Positions 40,036 to 48,984 are shown, numbered from the stretch's first letter. The stretch is 64,000 bases of DNA from Burkholderiales bacterium (GCA_016703325.1 JADJCH010000064.1:1-64000); one strand, 5' to 3'. Notes: generated by a model not told the origin, from the letters alone. Made by a program: numbers and translations.

Positions 40036-41526
40036 TCAACGGGGCACCATGAAGGTGGATTTTTCTCGCACCACCAGCGGCGCAGCCCCTTCGGCCGACA
40101 GCCGTCCGATCTCGAAATGGATGGTGTGGGCACCGGCCTTCACCTGCTGGGCGGACTCGGCGGGCAAGCGGACACTGACGGTGATCCAACGCGCCTCGGC
40201 CGGCCCGATCAACAGATCCTTGGGCACATCCACCAGCGTCACCCCCGGCAATCCATCGACGCTCACCTGGTAGTGCTGCAGCGCCTCCGCCGCGTTCATG
40301 ATCTGCAGGCGATAGACGTTCTCGACCTGGCCTTCCTCGACGATGCGCGCCAGCGAGGCCCGATCCCGCACCACATCCACCTTGAAGGGCGTGCGCACCG
40401 CAATGCTGACGCCCAGCGCCGCCACGATCAGGATCAGGATGGCGGTGTACACCAGCACGCGGGGCCGCATTGCCCGCTTCAGCATCTGGGCGCCGGTCCA
40501 GTGGTTGGCCAGTCCGTTCTGGGTGGCGTAGCGCACCAGGCCCTTTTCGTAGCCCATCTTGCCCATGACCTCGTCGCACACATCGACGCAGGCTGCACAG
40601 CCGATGCACTCGTACTGCAGTCCCTTGCGGATGTCGATGCCGGTGGGGCAGACCTGAACGCAGAGGTTGCAGTCCACGCAGGACCCCAGCCCGAGCGCCT
40701 TGGGATCGGCCTTCTTGGACCGCGAACCGCGCGGTTCACCCCGTTCGGCGTCGTAGCTGATGATCAGCGTGTCCTTGTCGAACATCGCACTCTGGAAGCG
40801 TGCGTACGGGCACATGTACTTGCACACCTGCTCGCGCATGAAGCCTGCGTTGCCCCAGGTGGCAAAGGCGTAGAACAGGATCCAGAACCACTCCCAGGGA
40901 CCGAAGCCCAGGGTCAGGCTGGCGGAGGCAAGGTCTCGGATCGGCGTGAAGTAGCCGACGAAGGTGAAACCGGTCCACAGCGAGAACAGCACCCAGGTGA
41001 GGTGCTTGCCGGACTTGCGCAGCCACTTGTCGCGGCTCCAGGCCGCGCCGTCGAGCTTCATGCGCTTGATGCGGTCGCCTTCGAACTTGTGTTCGAACCA
41101 GAGAAAGATCTCGGTGTAGACGGTTTGCGGACAGGCGTAACCGCACCACAGCCGCCCCGCCAGCGCCGTGAACAGAAACAGCGCGTAGGCCGAGATCATC
41201 AGCAGGGCCGACAGATAGATCAGGTCCTGCGGATAAAGAACGAGGCCGAAGATGTAGAACCGCCGCGACACCAGCTCAAACAGCACCGCCTGGCGGTCGT
41301 TCCACATGAGCCACGGCAGCCCATAAAAGATGATCTGAGTGAACCAGACCAGCGCCCAGCGCCACTTGACGAAGGTGCCCTGGACGGCCTTGGGATAGAT
41401 TTTTTGGGTCTTGGTGAAAAGCGACACCATCTGCGCAGCCGGCGGGGATGCAGCAGAAGATGAAACGGCGGGGGCGCCCGAAGGCGCCCCCGCCGGAGCC
41501 GAACTGGAAAGAGAGCCTTCTTCCAT
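40036..41526 (-). CDS. ccoG: Cytochrome c oxidase accessory protein CcoG (4Fe-4S)
   Basis: CcoG (RdxA/FixG) is a membrane iron-sulfur protein that reduces copper for cbb3 assembly. The 496-residue product has an Ala/Ser/Pro-rich N-terminus, several membrane helices (ALVWFTQIIFYGLPWLMW, LIYLSALLMISAYALFLFTAL), the motif RLWCGYACPQTVYTEIF, and two ferredoxin-type clusters (CVDCNLCVQVCPTGIDI and CIGCAACVDVCDEVM). The C-terminal half is a periplasmic Ig-like domain (VYRLQIMNAAEALQHYQVSV). It follows ccoP by 32 bases. Confidence 0.95.
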   Translation of the reverse strand: MEEGSLSSSAPAGAPSGAPAVSSSAASPPAAQMVSLFTKTQKIYPKAVQGTFVKWRWALVWFTQIIFYGLPWLMWNDRQAVLFELVSRRFYIFGLVLYPQDLIYLSALLMISAYALFLFTALAGRLWCGYACPQTVYTEIFLWFEHKFEGDRIKRMKLDGAAWSRDKWLRKSGKHLTWVLFSLWTGFTFVGYFTPIRDLASASLTLGFGPWEWFWILFYAFATWGNAGFMREQVCKYMCPYARFQSAMFDKDTLIISYDAERGEPRGSRSKKADPKALGLGSCVDCNLCVQVCPTGIDIRKGLQYECIGCAACVDVCDEVMGKMGYEKGLVRYATQNGLANHWTGAQMLKRAMRPRVLVYTAILILIVAALGVSIAVRTPFKVDVVRDRASLARIVEEGQVENVYRLQIMNAAEALQHYQVSVDGLPGVTLVDVPKDLLIGPAEARWITVSVRLPAESAQQVKAGAHTIHFEIGRLSAEGAAPLVVREKSTFMVPR

Positions 41527-41558
41527 AGGTGAAGTATGAGGCCCGATTCAGCAGGTTG

Positions 41559-42488
41559 TCACTGCGCAGAGAGCATGGCCGTCTTGGCGGCCGGCTTGTT
41601 CGACAGGCTCCAGACGTAAGCGCCAAGCACGCGGATCTGTTCCGGCGTCAGGCGGGTGGCATGCTGCGGCATGACGTTGGTCTTGCCCTTGTTGATCATC
41701 TCGATCACGAACGGCTCGCCGTAGCCGTGCAGCCAGATCTTGTCGGTCAGGTTCGGAGCGCCCATGGCGGTCATGCCCTTGCCGTCGGCACCGTGGCAGG
41801 CCGCGCAGGCAGCAAACTTCTCCTTGCCCAGCTGCGACTCGGCAGACTGCGGACCACCGGACAGGCTCAGCACGTACTTGGCCAGGTTCTTGACTTCGTC
41901 GGGTGTACCGACGGCGGCGCCCATCGGCGGCATCATGCCCTGACGGCCTTCCGCAATGGTCTTGACGATGTAGTCCAGACCACCGTCGCCACCCAGCCAG
42001 TCCTTGTCGGCCAGGTTGGGGAAGCTCTTGGAACCCTTGGCATCGGAGCCGTGGCAGCCGGCGCAGTTGTTCACGAAGATGCGCTCTCCGATGCCCATGG
42101 CCGTTGCGTCGGCCGCCAGCGCCTCGACAGGCATGGCGGCAAACTTGGCGTAGACCGGCTTCATCGTCTCGGCAGCCTTGGCCTGTTCGGCCTCCCACTG
42201 ACCCTTGCTGGACCACTTCAGCGTGCCTTCGGTGCTGCCCAGTCCCGGATAGAGGGCCAGGTATAGCGCCGCGAACACGATCGTGATGATGAACAGGCCC
42301 ATCCACCAGCGCGGCAGCGGGTTGTTCATCTCCCGCAGGGATTCGTCCCAGACATGGCCGGTGGTGTTGTCGTCGGCCATCGGCTTGCGATTGCTGGCCA
42401 CGACCAGGATGAAGACGCAGAACGCGATCGAGGCAATCACAATGCCCGAAACGTAAAGCGCCCATCCGCTCGAAATGAAGTCACTCAT
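41559..42488 (-). CDS. ccoP: cbb3-type cytochrome c oxidase subunit CcoP (diheme)
   Basis: The electron-entry subunit of the cbb3 oxidase. The N-terminus has two membrane helices (SGWALYVSGIVIASIAFCVFILVV and WWMGLFIITIVFAALYLALYP). Two c-type heme sites follow: CAGCH near residue 137 and CAACH near 224, with later Met ligands such as GMMPPMGA and NVMPQHA. The 309-residue length fits the family. The ATG at 42488 follows CCGGAGG and overlaps the end of ccoQ by eight bases. Confidence 0.95.
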   Translation of the reverse strand: MSDFISSGWALYVSGIVIASIAFCVFILVVASNRKPMADDNTTGHVWDESLREMNNPLPRWWMGLFIITIVFAALYLALYPGLGSTEGTLKWSSKGQWEAEQAKAAETMKPVYAKFAAMPVEALAADATAMGIGERIFVNNCAGCHGSDAKGSKSFPNLADKDWLGGDGGLDYIVKTIAEGRQGMMPPMGAAVGTPDEVKNLAKYVLSLSGGPQSAESQLGKEKFAACAACHGADGKGMTAMGAPNLTDKIWLHGYGEPFVIEMINKGKTNVMPQHATRLTPEQIRVLGAYVWSLSNKPAAKTAMLSAQ

Positions 42489-42660
42489 GCGTGCCTCCGG
42501 AAGGAGTTTGCGATCCACCCTCGCCCTCGTCATGGAGGGGCAGCCGGGCGGCTTCGTCGAATTGACTGGAGTTCTTGCGGGCGTAGGCCCAGGCGGCGAT
42601 ACCGAGGAACACGGCAAACGACACCAGGGTGAAGGTGACGCGCAGGTCGTTCAGATCCAT
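42481..42660 (-). CDS. ccoQ: cbb3-type oxidase small subunit CcoQ
   Basis: A 59-residue protein read directly from the complement. It begins MDLNDLRVTFTLVSFAVFLG, followed by a membrane helix that ends in WAYARK, then an acidic tail with HDEGEGG. The size, single helix and position between ccoO and ccoP match CcoQ, which stabilises CcoN-CcoP contact. It starts 13 bases after ccoO, and its TGA overlaps the ccoP ATG. Confidence 0.92.
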   Translation of the reverse strand: MDLNDLRVTFTLVSFAVFLGIAAWAYARKNSSQFDEAARLPLHDEGEGGSQTPSGGTHE

Positions 42661-42673
42661 CTGGGCCCTCCCT

Positions 42674-43288
42674 TCACTTGCCTGCGGTGCCGAGCACCTG
42701 CAGATAGGCGATCACCGCTTCCATTTCGGTCCTGCCCTTGACGTCTTCCTTCGCCTTGGCGATCTCGGCATCGGTGTAGGGCACGCCGACCTTGCGCAGC
42801 GCAGCCATGTTGTCGCCGATCTTCTCATTGGCCGCGGCTTCGGCGAGCCAGGGATACGACGGCATGTTGGACTCCGGAACCACGTCACGCGGGTTGTTCA
42901 GGTGCACACGGTGCCATTCGTCCGAGTACTTGCCGCCCACACGGTGCAGGTCCGGACCGGTGCGCTTGGAGCCCCACTGGAACGGGTGGTCGTAGACGAA
43001 CTCGCCGGCCACCGAGATCGGGCCGTAGCGCAGCGTCTCGGCGCGGAACGGACGCACCATCTGCGAGTGGCAGTTGTAGCAGCCTTCGCGCAGGTAGACA
43101 TCGCGGCCGGCCAGTTGCAGGGCGGTGTAGGGCTTGAGGCCCTCCACCGGCTGCGTGGTGGAACGCTGGAAGAACAGCGGAACGATCTCGAGCAGACCGC
43201 CGACCGAAACGGTCAGCAGGATCAGCACGATCATCAGGAAGTTGCTGGTCTCGATCTTCTCGTGACCGACAGGGTTGTGACTTGCCAT
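42674..43288 (-). CDS. ccoO: cbb3-type cytochrome c oxidase subunit CcoO (monoheme)
   Basis: The membrane-bound c-type subunit of cbb3 oxidase, 204 residues. One N-terminal helix (NFLMIVLILLTVSVGGLLEIVPLFF), then the heme site REGCYNCHSQMVRPF near residue 70. The distal Met is in SNMPSYPWL near 140. HPFQWGSKRTGPDLHRVGGKYSD is family-typical. It starts 19 bases after ccoN. Confidence 0.96.
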   Translation of the reverse strand: MASHNPVGHEKIETSNFLMIVLILLTVSVGGLLEIVPLFFQRSTTQPVEGLKPYTALQLAGRDVYLREGCYNCHSQMVRPFRAETLRYGPISVAGEFVYDHPFQWGSKRTGPDLHRVGGKYSDEWHRVHLNNPRDVVPESNMPSYPWLAEAAANEKIGDNMAALRKVGVPYTDAEIAKAKEDVKGRTEMEAVIAYLQVLGTAGK

Positions 43289-43307
43289 GGTGTGTGTCTC
43301 CCGTGCC

Positions 43308-44753
43308 TCAGGCGTGAGCGGCCGCGGCCGGAATCGCGATCGGCTCGACCTTGCCGGCGCCGATGGTCTTCAGAACGTTCCAGAGCATGATCACCATGCC
43401 GGACAGGTACAGCAGACCGCCCACCACACGGATCACGTAGAACGGATAGGTGGCCTTCACGCTTTCGACGAAGCTGTAGACCAGCGTACCGTCGGGGTTC
43501 GTGGCACGCCACATCAGGCCCTGCATCACACCGGCAATCCACATCGCTGCGATGTAGAGCACGATGCCGATGGTGGCCACCCAGAAGTGCAGTTCCATGG
43601 CGCGCACGCTGAACATCTGCTTGCGGCCGAACATGCGCGGGATCAAGTGGTACAGCGAGCCGATCGACACCAGACCCACCCAGCCCAGGGCACCGGAGTG
43701 CACGTGGCCGACGGTCCAGTCGGTGTAGTGGGACAGCGCGTTCACCGTCTTGATCGACATCATCGGACCTTCGAAGGTCGACATGCCGTAGAACGACAGG
43801 GACACGATCAGGAACTTCAGGATCGGGTCGTCACGCAGCTTGTGCCAGGCACCCGACAGAGTCATGATGCCGTTGATCATGCCGCCCCAGGAGGGTGCCA
43901 GCAGGATCAGCGAGAAGATCATGCCCACCGACTGGGTCCAGTCCGGCAGCGCGGTGTAGTGCAGGTGGTGAGGACCCGCCCACATGTACGTGAAGATCAG
44001 CGCCCAGAAGTGCACGATCGACAGGCGATAGGAATACACCGGACGCTCGGCCTGCTTCGGGATGTAGTAGTACATCATCCCCAGGAAGCCGGCGGTCAGG
44101 AAGAAGCCCACCGCGTTGTGGCCGTACCACCACTGCACCATGGCGTCCTGCACCCCGGCATAGGCCGAGTAGGATTTGCCCAGGCTGACCGGGATGGCTG
44201 CACTGTTGACGATGTGCAGCAGCGCCACGGCAATGATGAAGGCACCGAAGAACCAGTTGGCCACGTAGATGTGGCTGATCTTGCGGATGCCCACCGTACC
44301 GAAGAACACCACGGCATACGCCACCCACGTGACGGCGATCAACAGATCGATCGGCCACTCGAGTTCAGCGTATTCCTTGCCTTGGGTCATGCCCAGCGGC
44401 AGAGTGATCACCGCCAGCACGATGACCAGGTTCCAACCCAGGAAGGTGAACCAGGCCAGGCCCGGCATGAACAGCTGCGTGTGGCAGGTGCGCTGCACCA
44501 CGTGGTAGCTGGTGGCGAACAGCGCACAACCGCCGAACGCGAAAATCACTGCATTGGTGTGCAGTGGACGCAGCCGGCCGTAGCTCAGCCAGGGAATGCC
44601 ATTGATCAGCTCGGGCCACGCCAGTTGGGAGGCGACCAGCACCCCCACCAACATGCCCACGACGCCGTAGACAACGGACGCCACGGCAAATGCCCTGACG
44701 ACGCCGTCTGTGTAAACCGGTGCGGATGCTCCGGATCTCGTACTGATTGCCAT
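43308..44753 (-). CDS. ccoN: cbb3-type cytochrome c oxidase subunit I CcoN
   Basis: The catalytic heme-copper subunit, 481 residues with about 12 membrane helices. Metal and heme histidines lie in LHTNAVIFAFGG near 67, WWYGHNAVGFFLTAGFLG near 210, WAGPHHLHYTALPDW near 260 and HYTDWTVGHVHSGALGW near 345. It reduces oxygen under low oxygen and pumps protons. It is the first gene of ccoNOQP. A perfect FNR/Anr box lies 70 bases upstream of its ATG, so induction at low oxygen is expected. Confidence 0.97.
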   Translation of the reverse strand: MAISTRSGASAPVYTDGVVRAFAVASVVYGVVGMLVGVLVASQLAWPELINGIPWLSYGRLRPLHTNAVIFAFGGCALFATSYHVVQRTCHTQLFMPGLAWFTFLGWNLVIVLAVITLPLGMTQGKEYAELEWPIDLLIAVTWVAYAVVFFGTVGIRKISHIYVANWFFGAFIIAVALLHIVNSAAIPVSLGKSYSAYAGVQDAMVQWWYGHNAVGFFLTAGFLGMMYYYIPKQAERPVYSYRLSIVHFWALIFTYMWAGPHHLHYTALPDWTQSVGMIFSLILLAPSWGGMINGIMTLSGAWHKLRDDPILKFLIVSLSFYGMSTFEGPMMSIKTVNALSHYTDWTVGHVHSGALGWVGLVSIGSLYHLIPRMFGRKQMFSVRAMELHFWVATIGIVLYIAAMWIAGVMQGLMWRATNPDGTLVYSFVESVKATYPFYVIRVVGGLLYLSGMVIMLWNVLKTIGAGKVEPIAIPAAAAHA

Positions 44754-44810
44754 CGGTGTGCTCCTTAGGAAACTTCTCCGTCCTTGCGACCGGGATTCTT
44801 TGCCAGGGTG

Positions 44811-44981
44811 TTACCTGTGCGATTGATCGGCATCAACCTCTACAGGGTCATCCCGCAGGATGCGTTCCCCTTCTCTGTCGATGTCGTCGAGCTGACCATT
44901 GCGCAACGCCCAGGCAAAAACGCCCAAAATGACAAATACCAGGACGACGGACAGCGGAACCAGCAGGAAGAGGATGTCCAC
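44811..44981 (-). CDS. ccoS: cbb3 oxidase maturation protein CcoS
   Basis: A 56-residue single-helix protein read directly from the complement: GTG start, MDILFLLVPLSVVLVFVILG, FAWALRNGQLDDIDREGERI and LRDDPVE. The pattern of one helix followed by FxWAxxxGQxDDxxxxGxRIL is the CcoS signature; CcoS is needed for cofactor insertion in cbb3 oxidase. It starts eight bases after ccoI with GAGG as ribosome site. Its last codons contain the FNR/Anr box that serves ccoN. Confidence 0.9.
   Translation of the reverse strand: MDILFLLVPLSVVLVFVILGVFAWALRNGQLDDIDREGERILRDDPVEVDADQSHR
44823..44836 (-). promoter_or_regulatory. FNR/Anr box upstream of ccoN
   Basis: TTGAT-CGGC-ATCAA is a perfect match to the FNR/Anr consensus. 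Its centre is about 76 bases upstream of the ccoN ATG. If it works as a class II site (centre at -41.5), transcription would start near 44788. The box lies inside the 3' end of ccoS. Confidence 0.85.
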
Positions 44982-44989
44982 GGCGGGCC

Positions 44990-47449
44990 TCAGGCAGTGT
45001 GTGGCACAACCGCAACAGAAGGGATCACGGGGTGGGTGGCGGGGCTGCGTGTCAGGCGCAGGGCATTGCCCACCACCAGCAACGAACTGGCTGCCATGCC
45101 GATGCCGGCCAGCCAGGGCGGCAGCCAGCCGATCAGCGCCAGCGGCACCCCTGCCAGGTTGTAAAGCAGCGCCCAGGTCAGGTTCTGGCGGATCACCCGC
45201 AGCGTGCGCTGCGCCATGCCGTGCAAGAGCCCCAGGTCCGAGATCCGGTTCGACAGCACGATCACGTCGGCCCGCGCCTGCGCCAACGCAGCGGCACTGC
45301 CCATGGCGATCGACACGTCAGAACGCGCCAGCACCGGTGCATCGTTGATGCCGTCCCCCACCATCGCCACCACGCGACCCTGCGTCTGCAGCGCATCCAC
45401 CGCAGCCAGCTTGTCCTGAGGCGTGCAGCGCGATCGGGCCTGCCCTTCGCTCAACCCAAGGCGTCGCGCCATGGCCAGCACCGCTGCAGGCTGGTCGCCC
45501 GAGAGCAGGTGCACATTCAATCCAGCCGACTTCAGCGCAGCCACACCGGCGGCGGCGTCGGGTCGCAAGGCCTCGTCAAATTCACAACGCAGCACAGGCT
45601 GCCAGCGCCTGTCCTCCTGATGGGCCAGCCAGACGGCCGGGCGGTCCCCCTGTTCGGCTTCGTCTGCGCCACACCAGAGCGCACTGCCCAGGCGCCACAG
45701 GCCACCGACCCCGGGTCGATCGCATCGCCCCTGCATGCCGCGGCCGGACTCCTCCTGCAGCTCGGTCCAGCCCGCCGCAGCCGTGTCGGCGGCACCCAGC
45801 CCCTGTGCCAGGGCTCGGGCAAGCGGGTGGCTGGACTGCGCGCCCAGACCACGCGCCACCCCTTCCCATTGCAGGCGCTGCGGCTCGTCACCGGCCAGCC
45901 ACACCTTCTGCGCAAGCGTCAGGCGGTCCTCGGAGAGGGTGCCGGTCTTGTCGAACACCAAATCGCCCACCCGGGTCAGCACCTCCAGCGCATCAAGCCG
46001 CTGCACCAGCACGCCCCTCCGCGCCAGTTCACCAGCCGCAGCGATCAGCGCCACCGGGGCCCCCAGCGACAGCGCGCAGGGGCAGGTGACGATCAGCACC
46101 GACACCGCCACCCAAAGCGCCCGGGTGGGGTCGATCCAGCTCCACACTCCATAGGCCGCCGCCGCCAACCCCAGCACCCCCCACAGAAACGGCCCCGCGA
46201 TGCGGTCCGCACTCAGGATGAAGCTCGGTCGTTCGGTGAGGGCCCGCTCCACCAGCGCCACGATGCGCTGGTAACGCGTCTGCGCGCCCAGCCGGGTCAC
46301 CCGCATCAGCACGGGCGAGCCCAGGTTCAGGCTGCCGGCTGCCACCTCGTCGCCCACACCCCGATCCACCGGACGGGATTCGCCGGTCAGCACCGCCTCG
46401 TCCACCTGCGTGCGCCCCTGCTCCACCTCACCGTCGGCGGCAAAGGCCTGGCCAGCATGCACCCGCAACCGGTCCCCCAGCTGCAGTTCGGCCGGGCTCA
46501 CCCAGCTGGAACGGCCACCGGCGTCGAGCCGCTCGACCACATCCGGCAGGCGGCGCATCACCGCATCCAGGGACTGCGCTGCGCGCTGTTTGGCCCGGCT
46601 CTCCAGCCAGCGCGCGGCCAGCAGGAAGCTCACGAACATGGTCAGCGAGTCGAAGTAGACATCGCTGCCGACCAGACCGGTCGGATCGAAGGTGGCGATC
46701 GAACTTGCCACGAACGTCACCAGGATGCCCAGCGCCACCGGCACATCCATGCCGATGCGCCGCTGCCGCAGCGAACGCCAGGCCCCCTTCAGGAACGGTC
46801 CGGACGCAAACAGCACCACCGGCACGGACAGCACCCAGCTGGCCCAACGCAGCAACTGATTCACATCTGCGCCAATGTCCGCCGCGTCGGCCAGATAAGC
46901 CGGGGTGGCATACATCATCACCTGCATCATGCAGAAGGCCGCCACGAACAGGCGCCACACCGCCTGGCGCGATTCTCGCGCAGCGGCCGCCACGGCCTGC
47001 GCCCCGGTGTCCGGAAAGGCGCCGTAACCCGCCGCGCGCACTGCTGCGATCAGGTCGGACATGCGGGTGCGCAGCGGATCCCACACCACCACCGCGCGCT
47101 GGGCGGCGCCGTTCACCTCGGCCAGACCTACCCCCTCGACCCGCCGCAGCGCCTCTTCGATGGTGCCGGCACAGGCCGCGCAGTACAGCCCGCTGAGCAG
47201 CAGCCGCGACTTGCCCAGTCGTTCGCCCGCACTGCCTTCGATCCATTGGGTGTGTGCGGCCAGCGAGCGCTCATCGTCCACCGCCAGCACCTGGGTGGGC
47301 GTCAACTCGCAAACGGCTTGCGCCGGCGCGACCCGATCAGGCTCGGCGCGATGGGACGAAGGTTGGGTCATGTCAAAAAACCGCCCAGCACTCTGAGGCT
47401 GTGCGGCACACTCCAAATCGGCTCTGCGGTGCGACGGGGGCTCCGTCAT
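44990..47449 (-). CDS. ccoI: Copper-transporting P1B-type ATPase CcoI (FixI)
   Basis: CcoI exports copper to the periplasm for cbb3 assembly. The 819-residue product has a heavy-metal domain (SGLYCAACAGTIEEAL near residue 90), membrane helices, the phosphatase motif TGES, the metal site TCPCAL near 460, the phosphorylation site DKTGTL near 505, the HP motif SHPLARAL near 546 and GDGINDAPVL near 705. The long N-terminus before the metal domain suggests that a later start (ATG 47371) may be used. ccoS follows eight bases downstream. FixI-type ATPases differ from CopA by slower export and by this genetic link. Confidence 0.93.
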   Translation of the reverse strand: MTEPPSHRRADLECAAQPQSAGRFFDMTQPSSHRAEPDRVAPAQAVCELTPTQVLAVDDERSLAAHTQWIEGSAGERLGKSRLLLSGLYCAACAGTIEEALRRVEGVGLAEVNGAAQRAVVVWDPLRTRMSDLIAAVRAAGYGAFPDTGAQAVAAAARESRQAVWRLFVAAFCMMQVMMYATPAYLADAADIGADVNQLLRWASWVLSVPVVLFASGPFLKGAWRSLRQRRIGMDVPVALGILVTFVASSIATFDPTGLVGSDVYFDSLTMFVSFLLAARWLESRAKQRAAQSLDAVMRRLPDVVERLDAGGRSSWVSPAELQLGDRLRVHAGQAFAADGEVEQGRTQVDEAVLTGESRPVDRGVGDEVAAGSLNLGSPVLMRVTRLGAQTRYQRIVALVERALTERPSFILSADRIAGPFLWGVLGLAAAAYGVWSWIDPTRALWVAVSVLIVTCPCALSLGAPVALIAAAGELARRGVLVQRLDALEVLTRVGDLVFDKTGTLSEDRLTLAQKVWLAGDEPQRLQWEGVARGLGAQSSHPLARALAQGLGAADTAAAGWTELQEESGRGMQGRCDRPGVGGLWRLGSALWCGADEAEQGDRPAVWLAHQEDRRWQPVLRCEFDEALRPDAAAGVAALKSAGLNVHLLSGDQPAAVLAMARRLGLSEGQARSRCTPQDKLAAVDALQTQGRVVAMVGDGINDAPVLARSDVSIAMGSAAALAQARADVIVLSNRISDLGLLHGMAQRTLRVIRQNLTWALLYNLAGVPLALIGWLPPWLAGIGMAASSLLVVGNALRLTRSPATHPVIPSVAVVPHTA

Positions 47450-47524
47450 GGCCGGCTGCAGCGGCGAACACTGCTCAATCCGGATCTCCGTGCGCTATTC
47501 TTGGGAGAACCGAATACAGCCAGC

Positions 47525-47538
47525 ATGATACATATCAA
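47525..47538. promoter_or_regulatory. FNR-like site between ccoI and the DUF192 gene
   Basis: ATGAT-ACAT-ATCAA matches nine of ten consensus positions of TTGAT-N4-ATCAA. It lies 76 bases upstream of the ccoI ATG at 47449 (or 154 before the ATG at 47371) and overlaps the candidate ATG of the divergent DUF192 gene. A role in ccoI induction is plausible. Confidence 0.4.
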
Positions 47539-48085
47539 TACGCAAACCCCCGACAGCACACCCCCGCTTTCAGCGCGGCCGTTGTCGCTCCCCTCCCGCC
47601 GGGCAGGCTTCCCCTGGGTCGCCAAGGGCTGGAGAAGGATCGCGAGTGTCCTGGCCTTGGCTTTCACCGGGCTTGCCACAGCGCAACCGGTTGCCCAGCA
47701 ACTTCGGGTAGCTCGCCTGAGTGCCGGCATGCACCTGATCACCGCCGAGGTGGCCGCCTCCCCGATGGAGCGGCAGATCGGCCTGATGCATCGGCCCAGC
47801 ATGCCCGCCAACCACGGCATGCTGTTCATCTTCGAGGAGCCCGGCGCCCACTGCTTCTGGATGAAGAACACGCTGCTGCCGCTGTCGATCGCCTTCCTGG
47901 CCGACGATGGCAGCGTGGTCAACATCGCCGACATGCAGCCGCAAAGCGAAGCCTCGCACTGCCCGAAGAAGCCGGTGCGATACGCCCTGGAGATGAATCA
48001 GGGCTGGTTCGACAAACGCGGTCTGCGTGCCGGCAGCCGCATCGGCGGTGAACCCTTCAGCCCGGGGGCTGTTCCGGGCCGCTGA
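47525..48085 (+). CDS. DUF192 family exported protein
   Basis: A protein of about 186 residues with a basic N-terminus, a signal-like helix (IASVLALAFTGLATAQP) and a DUF192 domain: EVAASPMERQIGLMHRPSMP, HGMLFIFEEPGAHCFWMKNT, LPLSIAFLADDGSVVNIADM and PVRYALEMNQGWFDKRGLR. DUF192 proteins are small secreted or periplasmic proteins of unclear role. The start is uncertain: the ATG at 47525 overlaps an FNR-like site and gives a long N-region, so a later non-ATG start may be real. Divergent from ccoI. Confidence 0.85.
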   Translation: MIHINTQTPDSTPPLSARPLSLPSRRAGFPWVAKGWRRIASVLALAFTGLATAQPVAQQLRVARLSAGMHLITAEVAASPMERQIGLMHRPSMPANHGMLFIFEEPGAHCFWMKNTLLPLSIAFLADDGSVVNIADMQPQSEASHCPKKPVRYALEMNQGWFDKRGLRAGSRIGGEPFSPGAVPGR

Positions 48086-48108
48086 GTTTGCTCATATTTC
48101 AGTGAAGC

Positions 48109-48140
48109 ATAAGCAACAAACATATATGTAGTTTGCTTAT
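48109..48140. promoter_or_regulatory. Inverted repeat upstream of the sulfur operon
   Basis: ATAAGCAA and TTGCTTAT form perfect 8-base arms 16 bases apart in an AT-rich stretch before the TauE/SafE gene. AAGGAGTGAG follows at once. The layout suits a LysR-type regulator such as CysB, but no protein assignment can be made from the sequence alone. Confidence 0.5.
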
Positions 48141-48195
48141 AAGGAGTGAGTCCCTAGAGTGGCAACCCTACAGCCACCTCTGGACCTCACCCCTC

Positions 48196-48984
48196 ATGAC
48201 CTGGTTCCCCTTCGACTGGACTGCGACGCTCGCCGGATTCGGCATCGGCCTGATCGTCGGCGTCACGGGTGTGGGCGGCGGCTCGCTGATGACGCCGCTG
48301 CTCATCTCGGTCTTCAACCTGGAAAAGGCGGTGGCCATCGGCACCGACCTGTGGTTTGCCGGGCTGACCAAGGTATCCGGTTCGGTCGCGCACCACCGCC
48401 ACGGCCACGTCGACTACAAAATCACCACCCTGCTGCTGGCCGGCAGCATCCCGGCGTCGATCGGCACCACGGCGTGGATGCACCTGGTCGGCATGAGCAA
48501 GCAGGCCGACAGCGCGCTGAGCTTCGCGCTGGGCATCGCGCTGGTGCTGACGGCCATCACCATCATCCTGCGCCCGGTGTGGCACCGCGTCGGCCTGTGG
48601 CTGGAGTGCTGGATCACCGACTCGCGCCGCCCCTGGCTGACGGTGGCCTGCGGTGTCCTGCTGGGCGTGATGGTGTCGCTGAGCTCCATCGGCGCCGGCG
48701 CGCTGGGCGCCACGCTGATCCTGCTGATGTACCCGCGTCTGCCGATGGCACGGCTGGTCGGCACCGACATCGCCCACGCGGTGCCGCTGACCTTGGTGGC
48801 AGGCATCGGCCACGCCACGCTGGGCAATGTGGAGTGGCGGCTGCTGATTCAACTTCTGATCGGCTCTGTGCCGGCGATCTGGCTGGGCGCCAGACTGACC
48901 AAGCTGCTGCCCGACTTCTGGACCCGCCTGGCGCTGTCGACCTCGCTCCTGCTGGCTGCCAAGAAGGTGCTGCTGCTGGCCTGA
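48196..48984 (+). CDS. TauE/SafE family sulfite exporter
   Basis: A 262-residue membrane protein of the TauE/SafE family with about eight helices. Typical motifs are GFGIGLIVGVTGVGGGSLMTPLLI near residue 12 and the second-half copy GVLLGVMVSLSSIGAGALGATLI. VAIGTDLWFAGLTKVSGSVAHHRHG is the usual segment before helix three. Family members export sulfite or sulfonate-related anions. Being first in the cys operon, it may release excess sulfite or import a sulfur compound. The ATG at 48196 is chosen; the upstream TTG would add 21 polar residues. Confidence 0.85.
   Translation: MTWFPFDWTATLAGFGIGLIVGVTGVGGGSLMTPLLISVFNLEKAVAIGTDLWFAGLTKVSGSVAHHRHGHVDYKITTLLLAGSIPASIGTTAWMHLVGMSKQADSALSFALGIALVLTAITIILRPVWHRVGLWLECWITDSRRPWLTVACGVLLGVMVSLSSIGAGALGATLILLMYPRLPMARLVGTDIAHAVPLTLVAGIGHATLGNVEWRLLIQLLIGSVPAIWLGARLTKLLPDFWTRLALSTSLLLAAKKVLLLA

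Noticed and set aside
44999..47524. Plus-strand open frame running antisense through ccoI into the DUF192 gene
   Set aside because: Only the last 187 codons have a recognisable domain; the rest is the complement of ccoI.
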